Shown here: one piece after another, positions 22,874-31,229 of the stretch
How the letters are laid out: each line of letters starts with the position of its first letter
How positions within the stretch are numbered: the stretch's first letter is position 1
DNA from: an uncultured Bacilli bacterium
Lineage (GTDB): Bacteria; Bacillota_I; Bacilli_A; RF39; UBA660
NCBI GenBank assembly: GCA_944371905.1
Contig: CALVYA010000013.1
Coordinates: 1-32,105, forward strand
DNA: 32,105 nucleotides
Reading direction: 5' to 3'
Made by a program: the position numbers and the translations under genes
The notes under the pieces: generated by a model
Seen by the model: the letters and a program-made list of their open reading frames with translations, nothing else
Databases searched by the model: none
What the model was told of the DNA's origin: nothing

Positions 22874-23548
22874 TTACCAAAATTTTCTTATTTCCATTAC
22901 TTTTTCAGAAGTTGGATATAATTGATCTAACTCTTTTGTAATTTTCATTGCATTTTTTCTATCATTTTGATTATAAAATTTTCCTCCATTCGCAAGAATT
23001 TCTCTAGTTGTATGTAACATATCTGGATCAGAATAAAAATAAGGAAAATATTCTAGCATAAATAAGGTGGTATTTAAAAAGGTAGGATTACTAGATAAAC
23101 TAGCAATACAATTTTCACTATTCATTAAAGTATCTATATTACGATAATTAAAAACAATCATATCACTCAAAGTAATATCCGAATCTTTAATACCTAACTT
23201 ATGACGTTCTTTCTTAGTAGATGTAGTTTCTAAAGTTTCCTTACTAACCATATCATTTTGATAATAATTATCTAATTTCGTTAATAAGCTAGCTTCCCAA
23301 ATAGCAGTACAAGGTGTTAATCGTAAACGATATTCTCTACGTCCAAACACTAAAAGATCAACTAATTTTGATAAATTTTCCCCTCCTAACATGTATAAAT
23401 AATGATTATTTTTTTCTAGAAAAATGTTAAATGAGCGAATAAACTCTCCAAATTTATCTAAATTAGATAATTCACTTTCCATTTCATTACTACTTTTACG
23501 AACAAAATCATATTGATATTTTAATAAACTTAATATTTCTTCTTTCAT
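22874..23548 (-). CDS. Unknown 224-aa cytoplasmic protein in the lon operon
   Basis: No signal peptide or membrane span; helical and charged, with the Asn/Tyr-rich middle part SDITLSDMIVFNYRNIDTLMNSE and a C-terminal block containing TREILANGGKFYNQNDRKNAMKITKELDQLYP. That last part (about 180-215) could be a single TPR-like helical pair. No family recognised. It begins 3 nt after the lon stop behind GGGAGG, so it is almost certainly co-expressed with lon, and could be an adaptor or a substrate-related factor (speculative). Confidence 0.75.
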   Translation of the reverse strand: MKEEILSLLKYQYDFVRKSSNEMESELSNLDKFGEFIRSFNIFLEKNNHYLYMLGGENLSKLVDLLVFGRREYRLRLTPCTAIWEASLLTKLDNYYQNDMVSKETLETTSTKKERHKLGIKDSDITLSDMIVFNYRNIDTLMNSENCIASLSSNPTFLNTTLFMLEYFPYFYSDPDMLHTTREILANGGKFYNQNDRKNAMKITKELDQLYPTSEKVMEIRKFW

Positions 23549-23551
23549 ATG

Positions 23552-25864
23552 TTACCTCCCTTTCAACTTTTTAAAAATTTCTTGATAATTTTCAACATAA
23601 ATAATTTCTAGTTCATCTTTAACATCCTTTGGTACTTCTTTTAAATCTTTCTCATTTTGTTTAGGCAAAAATACCTTTTTTATATTAGCTCTATGAGCTC
23701 CTATTAATTTTTCTTTAATTCCTCCTATTGGCAAAACTTTACCACGAAGTGTCATTTCTCCTGTCATACTGATATTAGATGGTACTAAAGTATTAGTAAA
23801 TAAGCTAAGTAGTGCCGTAGTAATCGCAACTCCAGCACTAGGTCCTTCTTTAGGAACAGCACCTTCTGGAACATGTAGATGAATATCGATATTATCTAAA
23901 TAATTAACATCTATATGATATTCTTTACAATTTGCTTTAATATAGCTAAGAGCAATTCTTGCAGATTCTCTCATAACATCTCCTAAGGAACCAGTTAATA
24001 TTAATTCTCCTTTTCCCGGAAAAGAAGTTACTTCAATAGGTAAAATATCTCCTCCATATGGTGTATAAGCTAATCCATTAACTACCCCAATTTGTGATGT
24101 GTTTTCATTGTCGGTATAAAAATATTTTTTACTTCCTAGATATTTTTCTAAATTATTAACATCTATTTTGTAATTCTTTTTAGTATGATTCAAAACTTTT
24201 TCTTTTACCACTTTTCTTAGAATCGTAGCGATCATTCTTTCTAATTCACGAACTCCAGCTTCTTTAGTGTAATTTCTTATAATAGTGAAAATAGCTTCAT
24301 TGGTAAATGTAACTTTATCCTTTACAAGACCATGCTCTTCAATTAAATTTTTAATTAAGTAATTTTTAGCAATATCGAATTTCTCATATTCAGTATAAGA
24401 AGATAACTCAATAATTTCTAATCTATCTCTTAATTCTTCTGGAATTTGATCTAAGTAATTAGCAGTAGCAATAAACATAACATTACTAAGATCAAATTCT
24501 TCTTCAATATAATGATCAGTAAAATTTTTATTTTGTTCTTTATCTAACACTTCCAACAAACTCGAAGCTGGATCTCCTTTAATATCTTTGGTCATTTTAT
24601 CAATTTCATCGATGATAAAAACAGGATTACTCACTCCAGCTTTTTTCATTCCTTGAATAATTAATCCTGGAGCTGCCCCAATATAAGTTCTTCTATGTCC
24701 CACGATCTCCGCTTCATCATTAACTCCTCCTACAGAGATCTTAGTCCACTTTCTTTTTAAACTATCTGCAATACTTTTAGCAAGAGAAGTTTTTCCTACT
24801 CCAGGTGGACCTACTAAACATATAATAGGACTTCTTAAATTATTAGTATTTTGTTTTACCGCTAAATACTCTAAAATTCTCTCTTTCACAGAATCTAGTG
24901 CATAATGGGTACTATCTAAAATACTTTTTACTTTAGTTAGATCATTATTGTCTTTTGTAAATTTATGCCAAGGTAATTTTAATAACCAATCAATATAAGT
25001 TCGTATCATACCTAATTCTGGAGAATTAGGATTACAAGTAGAATAACGATTTAATTCATTGAATAATTTTTTTCGTACTTTACTAGGACACTCTAATTTT
25101 TCTATTTCTTCTTTTAACCGATCGATTTCATTATCTTTATCATTCACATCGCCTAATTCTTCTTTAATTACGCGAATTTTTTCACGCAAAACAAATTCTT
25201 TTTGACTATCATCTAGTTGTTTACTTACCTCTTCTTCTATTTGCTTTTCTAATTTCAAAATTTCCATATCACGATTAATATCATCTAAAATCATTTTAAC
25301 TCTAGAAGTAGAAGATATTTCTTCTAAATATTCTATTTTACGCTCTAAAGTAGTAGGAAGAAAAAGCGCTACAATATCAGTTAGTTTATCAATATCACTA
25401 ATTCCTGCAGTTTGTGACAACACTGTATTAGACATATAAGGTACTTCTTTTACATAAACCTCCACATGTTTCATTAAACTTCTTGCATAAGCCAATTCTT
25501 CTTTCAATTCTAACTCTTCCTTGGAAATATTACTAATCATGGCCTCATAAATATTATCTTCTTTATTATAAGTATGTATTTTAACTCGATTTACCCCAGA
25601 TAAAATAATTCTTGTTTTACCATTAGGCATATCTATTTTCATTTTTATATTTGCTACTATTCCTATTTTTGGCAATTCACTAATATCAGGATCTATTTCT
25701 AAATTATCTTTAGGATTTACAACTAATAAATTATTATTATAATAAGACTCTGCTAAAGATAGTAATTTCTTATCATTATCACTTTCAAATTCAAGACGTA
25801 TTTCGCTATGAGGGAATAAAACCATGTTACGTATTAAAAGTACAGGTAGATTTGTTTTAATCAT
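23552..25864 (-). CDS. lon: ATP-dependent protease Lon (LonA type)
   Basis: Degrades misfolded and regulatory proteins in the cytoplasm. 770 aa with the full LonA plan: N-terminal substrate-binding domain (1-200, start LPVLLIRNMVLFPHSE), coiled-coil region, AAA+ module with Walker A GPPGVGKTS (352-360) and Walker B VFIIDEID, and C-terminal protease with Ser676 in PKEGPSAGVA and Lys717 in GGIKEKL. Normal length. ATG behind GGAGGG; own promoter TTGCAA-17-TATAAT. Followed after 3 nt by an unknown gene. Confidence 0.97.
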   Translation of the reverse strand: MIKTNLPVLLIRNMVLFPHSEIRLEFESDNDKKLLSLAESYYNNNLLVVNPKDNLEIDPDISELPKIGIVANIKMKIDMPNGKTRIILSGVNRVKIHTYNKEDNIYEAMISNISKEELELKEELAYARSLMKHVEVYVKEVPYMSNTVLSQTAGISDIDKLTDIVALFLPTTLERKIEYLEEISSTSRVKMILDDINRDMEILKLEKQIEEEVSKQLDDSQKEFVLREKIRVIKEELGDVNDKDNEIDRLKEEIEKLECPSKVRKKLFNELNRYSTCNPNSPELGMIRTYIDWLLKLPWHKFTKDNNDLTKVKSILDSTHYALDSVKERILEYLAVKQNTNNLRSPIICLVGPPGVGKTSLAKSIADSLKRKWTKISVGGVNDEAEIVGHRRTYIGAAPGLIIQGMKKAGVSNPVFIIDEIDKMTKDIKGDPASSLLEVLDKEQNKNFTDHYIEEEFDLSNVMFIATANYLDQIPEELRDRLEIIELSSYTEYEKFDIAKNYLIKNLIEEHGLVKDKVTFTNEAIFTIIRNYTKEAGVRELERMIATILRKVVKEKVLNHTKKNYKIDVNNLEKYLGSKKYFYTDNENTSQIGVVNGLAYTPYGGDILPIEVTSFPGKGELILTGSLGDVMRESARIALSYIKANCKEYHIDVNYLDNIDIHLHVPEGAVPKEGPSAGVAITTALLSLFTNTLVPSNISMTGEMTLRGKVLPIGGIKEKLIGAHRANIKKVFLPKQNEKDLKEVPKDVKDELEIIYVENYQEIFKKLKGR

Positions 25865-25894
25865 AGAATCCCTCCTCTCAAAACCATGTTTTTT

Positions 25895-25923
25895 ATTATA
25901 ATCACTTGACAGAGAAATTGCAA
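25895..25923 (-). promoter_or_regulatory. Promoter of lon
   Basis: Minus-strand -35 TTGCAA (25918-25923), 17-bp spacer, -10 TATAAT (25895-25900). No CtsR- or CIRCE-like repeat was seen near it. Confidence 0.65.
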
Positions 25924-26001
25924 CCTATCTGACACTTTTTTACAAGTTAAAAATTACCATTTTTAAATGGATTTCATTAGCGTAGTCAATAATTTTTATG
26001 T

Positions 26002-26007
26002 TATAAT
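26002..26007 (+). promoter_or_regulatory. Extended -10 promoter of the 265-aa membrane protein gene
   Basis: TGTTATAAT: perfect TATAAT with TG one base upstream, 19 nt before the start codon. No good -35. Confidence 0.5.
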
Positions 26008-26026
26008 TTTTTTCGAGGTGTAGTTT

Positions 26027-26824
26027 ATGAATAAAAATATTAGAGAAATTATTAAAGATGCTGATAAAAAAACGGTAACTGTATATTTTGTATTACGTTT
26101 TTTAGTAATCGTATCTTTAATTGCTCAAATATTTCATCAAAATTGGCATAATGTTTTCTTATGCATTCTAACATTAATTTTATTTACCATTCCTTTTATT
26201 GTTGACAAGAAATTTAAAATTGACTTACCAACAATGTTAGAAATCATCATTTTACTATTTATTTTTTCAGCCGAAATATTAGGTGAAATTCAAAACTTTT
26301 ATGGAATTTTTAAACACTGGGACACTATTTTACATACTTTGAATGGCTTTTTAAGTGCTGCGATTGGATTTTCTATGATTGACATTTTGAATCGTACGGA
26401 ACGTTTTCATATTAAATTAACCCCTATATTTGTTTCATTAGTTGCTTTTTGTTTTTCTATGACTATTGGAGTATTATGGGAATTTTTCGAGTTTGGTGGC
26501 GACCAGTTATTCAAAATGGATATGCAAAAAGATAGAATTGTTCAAACTATTTCTACTGTAGAATTAAATAAAGAAGAAGAAAACGTTCCCATAATTATTG
26601 ATAATATTAAAACAACTACTATTTCTTATATAGATGAAAATAATAAAATGCAAGAAATAACTATCGAAAATGGATATTTAGATTTAGGGATTATCGATAC
26701 TATGAAAGACTTAATTGTTAATTTGATAGGAGCAATTGTTTTTTCAGTCATTGGATATTTATACATTGAAAATCTTGATAAATATAAAATTGCAGAGCAT
26801 TTTATACCTGTAGTCAAAGAATAA
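26027..26824 (+). CDS. Multi-span membrane protein, DUF2238/YjdF-like
   Basis: 265 aa with about six membrane spans. Conserved-looking polar residues within or next to the spans: W98-D99-x3-H103-x3-G107 (HWDTILHTLNG) and GVLWEFFEFGGDQ (148-160) followed by MQKDR (166-170). This resembles the WD..H / G-x-x-W-E-x-x-E / D pattern of DUF2238 (YjdF) membrane proteins, function unknown. An inserted soluble loop (about 170-215) separates this from DLGIIDTMKDLIVNLIGAI. ATG behind GAGGTG. One of only three plus-strand genes; convergent with the DUF1016 gene and sharing a terminator. Confidence 0.7.
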   Translation: MNKNIREIIKDADKKTVTVYFVLRFLVIVSLIAQIFHQNWHNVFLCILTLILFTIPFIVDKKFKIDLPTMLEIIILLFIFSAEILGEIQNFYGIFKHWDTILHTLNGFLSAAIGFSMIDILNRTERFHIKLTPIFVSLVAFCFSMTIGVLWEFFEFGGDQLFKMDMQKDRIVQTISTVELNKEEENVPIIIDNIKTTTISYIDENNKMQEITIENGYLDLGIIDTMKDLIVNLIGAIVFSVIGYLYIENLDKYKIAEHFIPVVKE

Positions 26825-26848
26825 AAGAGGATTACTCCTCTTCTTTTA
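26823..26848. terminator. Bidirectional terminator between the membrane protein and DUF1016 genes
   Basis: 7-bp stem AAGAGGA/TCCTCTT (26825-26831 with 26836-26842), 4-nt loop, with T-rich sequence following on both strands. The DUF1016 stop codon lies in the loop. Confidence 0.7.
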
Positions 26849-27863
26849 AATGTAAATTTTTCTTTTCTTCCTCTACTGCATCAATTAATTCTTGTTCTGT
26901 TGGTAAATGCAGTTTATAAATAGAAGAAAAAATATTTTGATTATCTTCTGGCAAAGTATATTTGACTACTGTTTTATTTTTTAAAGTAGAAAGTAAAATT
27001 CCCACCGTAGGGTTTTCATCTTCGCTTTTTATTGTTCTATCATAATAATTCACATACATTTGCATTTGTCCAATATCAGAATGAGATACTTTCCCAACTT
27101 TTAAATCTATAATAACAAAACATTTTAGTAATCTATTATACAATACCAAATCAGGATAAAAATGATCTTCTTCTAATGTTATCCTTACTTGTGAGCCAAC
27201 AAACATAAATCCTTTTCCTAATTCTAATAAAAACTCTTTTAAGTGTTCTAAAATATTCTTTTCTAAATCTGATTCTAAATAGTCCGTATTCTCTTTAATA
27301 TCCAAAAACTCAAGTACAAAAGGATCTTTTACTAAATCTTTACTAGTTTTTAATTCTTGACCTTGAGACGCTAGTTTTAATATTTTATCTTTATTCGTTG
27401 ATAATGTTAATCGTTCATATAATAAAGAAGCAATTTGTCTTTGCAGTTCTCTAACACTCCATCTTGATTGAATAGTTTCCTTTATATAAAAATTTCTTTT
27501 AGTTTCTTCTTCAATTTTTATTATTTCTAAATAATGAGACCAACTTAATTTGGAAGACACTGTCTTCCAATTTGGATATAAAACATAAAATTTTCTCATG
27601 GCCCTAAGATTCCTTGAAGAAAAACCTCTACCAAATTCATTAGTTAATTTTTCTGATAATTTTTCTAATATACTATCTCCATAACTGGCTCTTTCATCTC
27701 CTTGTTGTATATTCATAATTATTTTTCCTATATTCCAATATAAATGCAACATTTCAGTATTTATAGTAGAATAAACCTTATTTCTACTACTAACAACTAA
27801 TTCCTTAATATTATCAAATATACTATTAATTTTACTATCTTCTTCCACAAAACAATGATTCAT
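26832..27863 (-). CDS. DUF1016 (YhcG-type) PD-(D/E)XK nuclease family protein
   Basis: 343 aa. N-terminal DUF1016_N part (about 10-165) with LYWNIGKII, FGRGFSSRNLRAMRKFY and SWSHYLEII; C-terminal YhcG-like nuclease part with the PD-(D/E)XK core at residues 237-255 (PDLVLYN...FVIIDLK; the DxK carries Asp instead of the more common Glu). Members are often found with restriction systems or mobile elements, but here the gene is alone between housekeeping genes. Own promoter and terminator; ATG behind GGAGG. Likely DNA-acting; biological role unknown. Confidence 0.9.
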   Translation of the reverse strand: MNHCFVEEDSKINSIFDNIKELVVSSRNKVYSTINTEMLHLYWNIGKIIMNIQQGDERASYGDSILEKLSEKLTNEFGRGFSSRNLRAMRKFYVLYPNWKTVSSKLSWSHYLEIIKIEEETKRNFYIKETIQSRWSVRELQRQIASLLYERLTLSTNKDKILKLASQGQELKTSKDLVKDPFVLEFLDIKENTDYLESDLEKNILEHLKEFLLELGKGFMFVGSQVRITLEEDHFYPDLVLYNRLLKCFVIIDLKVGKVSHSDIGQMQMYVNYYDRTIKSEDENPTVGILLSTLKNKTVVKYTLPEDNQNIFSSIYKLHLPTEQELIDAVEEEKKNLHLKEEE

Positions 27864-27893
27864 ACTTCCTCCTATTTTTAAATATTTATCTCT

Positions 27894-27921
27894 ACTATAT
27901 ATATACTCTTTTTTTATTCAA
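27894..27921 (-). promoter_or_regulatory. Promoter of the DUF1016 gene
   Basis: Minus-strand -35 TTGAAT (27916-27921), 16-bp spacer, -10 TATAGT (27894-27899). Confidence 0.55.
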
Positions 27922-27948
27922 TTTCCTAATTTTTAATCTTTTTTGTAC

Positions 27949-27977
27949 AAAAAAAATTCTTGAATATATTCAAGAAT
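27949..27977 (-). terminator. Rho-independent terminator of the uppS-cdsA-rseP operon
   Basis: 9-bp stem ATTCTTGAA/TTCAAGAAT with a 4-nt loop (27956-27977) followed by eight T on the minus strand. Confidence 0.9.
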
Positions 27978-27981
27978 TTAA

Positions 27982-29028
27982 TTAACTAAAAAACATCCTT
28001 ACTATATCATTAAATGTAATATAAATTAATAATAACATTAATAATATAAAACCAATACTATGGAAAATATTTTCTATTTTTGGCTTTACAGGTGATCCTT
28101 TAATTTTTTCAATAATTAAGAATAAAATTCTACCACCATCAAATGCTGGAAAAGGTATTAAATTAATGAAACCTACATTAATACTAAGTAGTGCAATTAG
28201 CTGAATTACACTCTCCATTCCGGCACTTCTAGTTTGACCGACAATAGAATAAATACCAACCGGACCACTTAAACTCTCCATTCCTACAGTACCAGTAAAT
28301 AACATTTGTAAAGTAATAAACATTTGTTTAAATAAAGCTCCTGTTTTTTCAAAAGCATATTTAATAGGAGCAAAAAATCCTTTTTCATTTTCTCTTATAA
28401 ATTCAATTCCGTATTTATAACTTTTCACTCCGTCAATTTCTTCTTCTATCGGGCTAATTTCATAAGTAACCACATCTCCGTTTTCTTTTTTCATTTCCAA
28501 AGTTATATCTTCCCCTGGTTTAGCTACGGCCAAATAAAGTCTAACATCATCTACTGTCGAAATATTATGCCCATTCACTTCTAAAAATTCATCCCCTACT
28601 TCAATTCCGGCTTCTTCCATTGGATATCCTTCGGTAAGACGTACTACTACCGGATCCATGTTGGGTGATCCAAAAACTATTCCACTGAAAAGCAAAAGTA
28701 CAAAAGCTAAAATAAAGTTATTCCCTGCCCCAAAAAACATAATTAAAAATCTTTGCCAAATAGGTTTTGAATACATTTTTTTCTCTTTTGGAACATTTTC
28801 GTCATCATCAACTTCTTCACCAGCTAATTGAACAAATCCTCCAATAGGAATTGCCCTAATACAATATTCCGTTTCATCTTTTTTACTTTTTCTCGAAAAA
28901 ATTTTAGGACCCATTCCAATAGAAAATTCATACACATATACTTTGAATAATTTTGCAAAGATAAAGTGTCCAAATTCATGAACTAGAACAATAAGTCCTA
29001 ATATAATAATAAAATAAATTAATGTCAT
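27982..29028 (-). CDS. rseP: Site-2 intramembrane zinc metalloprotease RseP/RasP family
   Basis: Cleaves membrane-embedded substrates such as anti-sigma factors and signal peptide remnants. 348 aa: catalytic HEFGH at 17-21 in the first span, one PDZ domain (about 110-195, with MEEAGIEVGDEFLEVNG), and NLIPFPAFDGG with Asp297 completing the zinc site. Four spans in all. ATG at 29028 lies 6 nt behind GGAGG; the ATG at 29034 touches the ribosome site. Last gene of the uppS-cdsA-rseP operon. In B. subtilis dxr lies between cdsA and rseP; here it is missing. Confidence 0.96.
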   Translation of the reverse strand: MTLIYFIIILGLIVLVHEFGHFIFAKLFKVYVYEFSIGMGPKIFSRKSKKDETEYCIRAIPIGGFVQLAGEEVDDDENVPKEKKMYSKPIWQRFLIMFFGAGNNFILAFVLLLFSGIVFGSPNMDPVVVRLTEGYPMEEAGIEVGDEFLEVNGHNISTVDDVRLYLAVAKPGEDITLEMKKENGDVVTYEISPIEEEIDGVKSYKYGIEFIRENEKGFFAPIKYAFEKTGALFKQMFITLQMLFTGTVGMESLSGPVGIYSIVGQTRSAGMESVIQLIALLSINVGFINLIPFPAFDGGRILFLIIEKIKGSPVKPKIENIFHSIGFILLMLLLIYITFNDIVRMFFS

Positions 29029-29038
29029 AACCATCCTC

Positions 29039-29839
29039 CTATAGAACTGCTAAAAACAAGATAAATCCTAATACAATGAAAATAATACTATCTAATCTAT
29101 CTAAAATACCACCATGACCTGGAATTAAATTAGAAAAATCTTTCACATCATAATATCTTTTGATAGATGAGAAAATTAAATCTCCTAATTGACCTATTAA
29201 AGATAAACATAAGGTGACAAAAATAACAATTCCTATATCAAGTCCTGGATTAATCACTGTTGTATAGTAAATAGAGCCAATTATCACTCCCATGATCGTC
29301 CCACCAATCAAGCCTTCTATTGTTTTCTTAGGTGATATCAAAGGTGCTAATGGATTTTTACCTATATACTTACCAGTAATATATGCAAAAGTGTCTGTAA
29401 TTATTGATATTATGAATAAATATATTACATAATCCAGACTAAAATTACGTAATAAAATTAATAAATTAAAACTCAACCCCACAAAAAGTGTAGATGCTGT
29501 TAAGAAAAGAGCATCATTCAAATTATATTTTTTATTATTATTAATAAATACCATAGGAGCTAAAAAGATAAAAATCATAATTGACATTAATCGATAATCC
29601 ATTAAAAAATATAAATTTTTCGAATCATAATTATTTAAGGTAATAAATGCCACTAAAATATAAGCACATAACTCAACAAAAAAAGGAAATTCTTTTCTTG
29701 TTTTTCTGATTTTTAATAATTCATGAAGTCCTAATAATGCTATAAATAACATTAAAATAGAATAAGGTAATCCTCCAATTAATAATAATGGAACAAAGAT
29801 AGCCAACAATACAATAGCACTAATAATTCTTATTTTCAT
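29039..29839 (-). CDS. cdsA: Phosphatidate cytidylyltransferase CdsA
   Basis: Makes CDP-diacylglycerol from phosphatidic acid and CTP, the entry to phospholipid synthesis. 266 aa, about eight spans, with the conserved SPKKTIEGLIGG block and the C-terminal CDP signature GDLIFSSIKRYYDVKDFSNLIPGHGGILDRLDS in pieces (S-x8-R, KD, PGHGG, DRxD). It starts 2 nt after the uppS stop and lies 10 nt before rseP. Confidence 0.96.
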   Translation of the reverse strand: MKIRIISAIVLLAIFVPLLLIGGLPYSILMLFIALLGLHELLKIRKTRKEFPFFVELCAYILVAFITLNNYDSKNLYFLMDYRLMSIMIFIFLAPMVFINNNKKYNLNDALFLTASTLFVGLSFNLLILLRNFSLDYVIYLFIISIITDTFAYITGKYIGKNPLAPLISPKKTIEGLIGGTIMGVIIGSIYYTTVINPGLDIGIVIFVTLCLSLIGQLGDLIFSSIKRYYDVKDFSNLIPGHGGILDRLDSIIFIVLGFILFLAVL

Positions 29840-29841
29840 AG

Positions 29842-30552
29842 TTACACTCCTCCAAACCTTCTATCTCTTTTTTGATATTCTTCTAATGCTCTATCAAATT
29901 CTTTTGGTGTAAAATCAGGAAATAACGTATCAGGGAAAGTCATTTCACTATAAGCCATTTGATATAACATAAAATTACTAATTCGATATTCACCACTAGT
30001 TCTAATTAATAAATCAATTGGGGGTAAATCATTATATAAATATTTAGCAAAACTCTCTTTATTTAATGTTTCTAAATCCAATTTACCATTTTGATAATCT
30101 AATGCAATTTTTTTACTAGCATCAATTATTTCTTCTTGTCCACCATAATTTAAACAAATATTCAAAATACCTTTAGTATTATTTTTTGTATCTTTTTCTA
30201 ATTTATCCATAGCATTTAATACATCATCACGTAAAGGTTCTTTTCTACCAGAAAAAATAACTTTAATATTATTTTTTCTAAACTCTTTACACTTTTTAGT
30301 AAACATTTCAATAAAAAGATTCATCAAATAATTAACTTCTTCTTCACTTCTTTTAAAATTCTCTGTAGAAAAAGCAAATACACTAAGAATTTTGACTCCT
30401 CGATTCAAAATATGTATCCCTGTTTTTTCTAATGTTTTACTTCCTTCTAAATGGCCTATGCTTCTACTCAATCCTCTTTTAGTAGCCCATCTTCCATTAC
30501 CATCCATAATAAGGCCAACATGATTAGGGATATTCATGCAATCTTTACTCAT
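29842..30552 (-). CDS. uppS: Undecaprenyl diphosphate synthase (cis-prenyltransferase)
   Basis: Condenses isopentenyl units to the C55 lipid carrier for cell-wall synthesis. About 236 aa: catalytic Asp17 in IMDGNGRWA, FSTENFKR, and the C-terminal RTSGEYRISNF and RDRRFGG motifs. ATG at 30552 follows AAGGTGG; the longer frame to 30585 would start within the promoter region. First gene of uppS-cdsA-rseP; functionally linked to uppP in this window. Confidence 0.96.
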   Translation of the reverse strand: MSKDCMNIPNHVGLIMDGNGRWATKRGLSRSIGHLEGSKTLEKTGIHILNRGVKILSVFAFSTENFKRSEEEVNYLMNLFIEMFTKKCKEFRKNNIKVIFSGRKEPLRDDVLNAMDKLEKDTKNNTKGILNICLNYGGQEEIIDASKKIALDYQNGKLDLETLNKESFAKYLYNDLPPIDLLIRTSGEYRISNFMLYQMAYSEMTFPDTLFPDFTPKEFDRALEEYQKRDRRFGGV

Positions 30553-30573
30553 ATCTATCCACCTTACATTATA

Positions 30574-30579
30574 ATTATA
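30574..30579 (-). promoter_or_regulatory. -10 box of the uppS operon
   Basis: TATAAT on the minus strand, with a second overlapping TATAAT at 30568-30573. No good -35 at 17 bp (TTGTTT is the nearest for the 30574 box). Confidence 0.4.
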
Positions 30580-30603
30580 ATACACTTTTATTAAACAAAC
30601 AAC

Positions 30604-30626
30604 AAAAAAAGAACCATTGGTTCCTA
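30604..30626 (-). terminator. Rho-independent terminator of rpsP-khpA
   Basis: Minus-strand stem GAACC/GGTTC extended by weak pairs, 3-nt loop, followed by seven T; it touches the khpA stop codon. Confidence 0.75.
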
Positions 30627-30872
30627 AAAACTGTCAATATTAATTTTTACCTTTTTATTATCTTTCAAATAACTACTAGCTTGCACAATTGTACGAATAG
30701 AATTAGCGATTTTACCACCTTTTCCAATTACTCGTCCCATATCGTTGTTATCAATAATTACTTGAATAATAATTGTATCAGGATCCTCTGAAGGAAACTC
30801 TTTCACACTTACCATATCTTTGTTAATAGCTAAAGCTTTCACAAGTTCTTCAGTTAATAATACTAGTTCCAT
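30624..30872 (-). CDS. khpA: KH-domain RNA-binding protein KhpA (YlqC family)
   Basis: 82 aa, a single KH domain with the GKGG loop at residues 50-53 (RVIGKGGKIANSIRTIV). In other Firmicutes KhpA pairs with KhpB and affects cell division and small RNA function. It starts 2 nt after rpsP, the usual gene order. Length normal. Confidence 0.94.
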   Translation of the reverse strand: MELVLLTEELVKALAINKDMVSVKEFPSEDPDTIIIQVIIDNNDMGRVIGKGGKIANSIRTIVQASSYLKDNKKVKINIDSF

Positions 30873-30874
30873 AA

Positions 30875-31147
30875 TTAATTTCCTTTTTTAGCTTGGGCAC
30901 GTTCCATCATAATGCCTTCTTTGCTAAATAAATTTCTAACTGTATCAGTTAACTCAGCACCATTATCTAACCATTTATTAGCAAGTTCTTTGTTGATTTT
31001 TACTTCTGCTGGATTAGTTAATGGATTATATGTTCCTATTAATTCTAGATATTGTCCATCTCTTGGCCTTCTGGAATCAGTAGCAACGATACGATAAACA
31101 GGTTTCTTCTTAGCTCCCATTCTAGTTAGTCTTATTTTAACTGCCAT
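30875..31147 (-). CDS. rpsP: 30S ribosomal protein S16
   Basis: 90 aa with the typical start [21 protein letters not shown], then [22 protein letters not shown] at 31147 follows GGAGG by 8 nt; the in-frame ATG at 31162 is upstream of the ribosome site. Perfectly matched promoter upstream. The usual partners rimM and trmD do not follow; khpA does. Confidence 0.97.
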   Translation of the reverse strand: MAVKIRLTRMGAKKKPVYRIVATDSRRPRDGQYLELIGTYNPLTNPAEVKINKELANKWLDNGAELTDTVRNLFSKEGIMMERAQAKKGN

Positions 31148-31176
31148 ATTATCTGCCTCCATTTCATTTCAATTCC

Positions 31177-31206
31177 ATTATATATTACTATTATATTTGA
31201 TGTCAA
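31177..31206 (-). promoter_or_regulatory. Promoter of rpsP-khpA
   Basis: Minus-strand -35 TTGACA (31201-31206) and -10 TATAAT (31177-31182), both perfect, spacer 18 bp. Confidence 0.85.
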
Positions 31207-31229
31207 GTAAAAAATGTTAACAGATAAAA

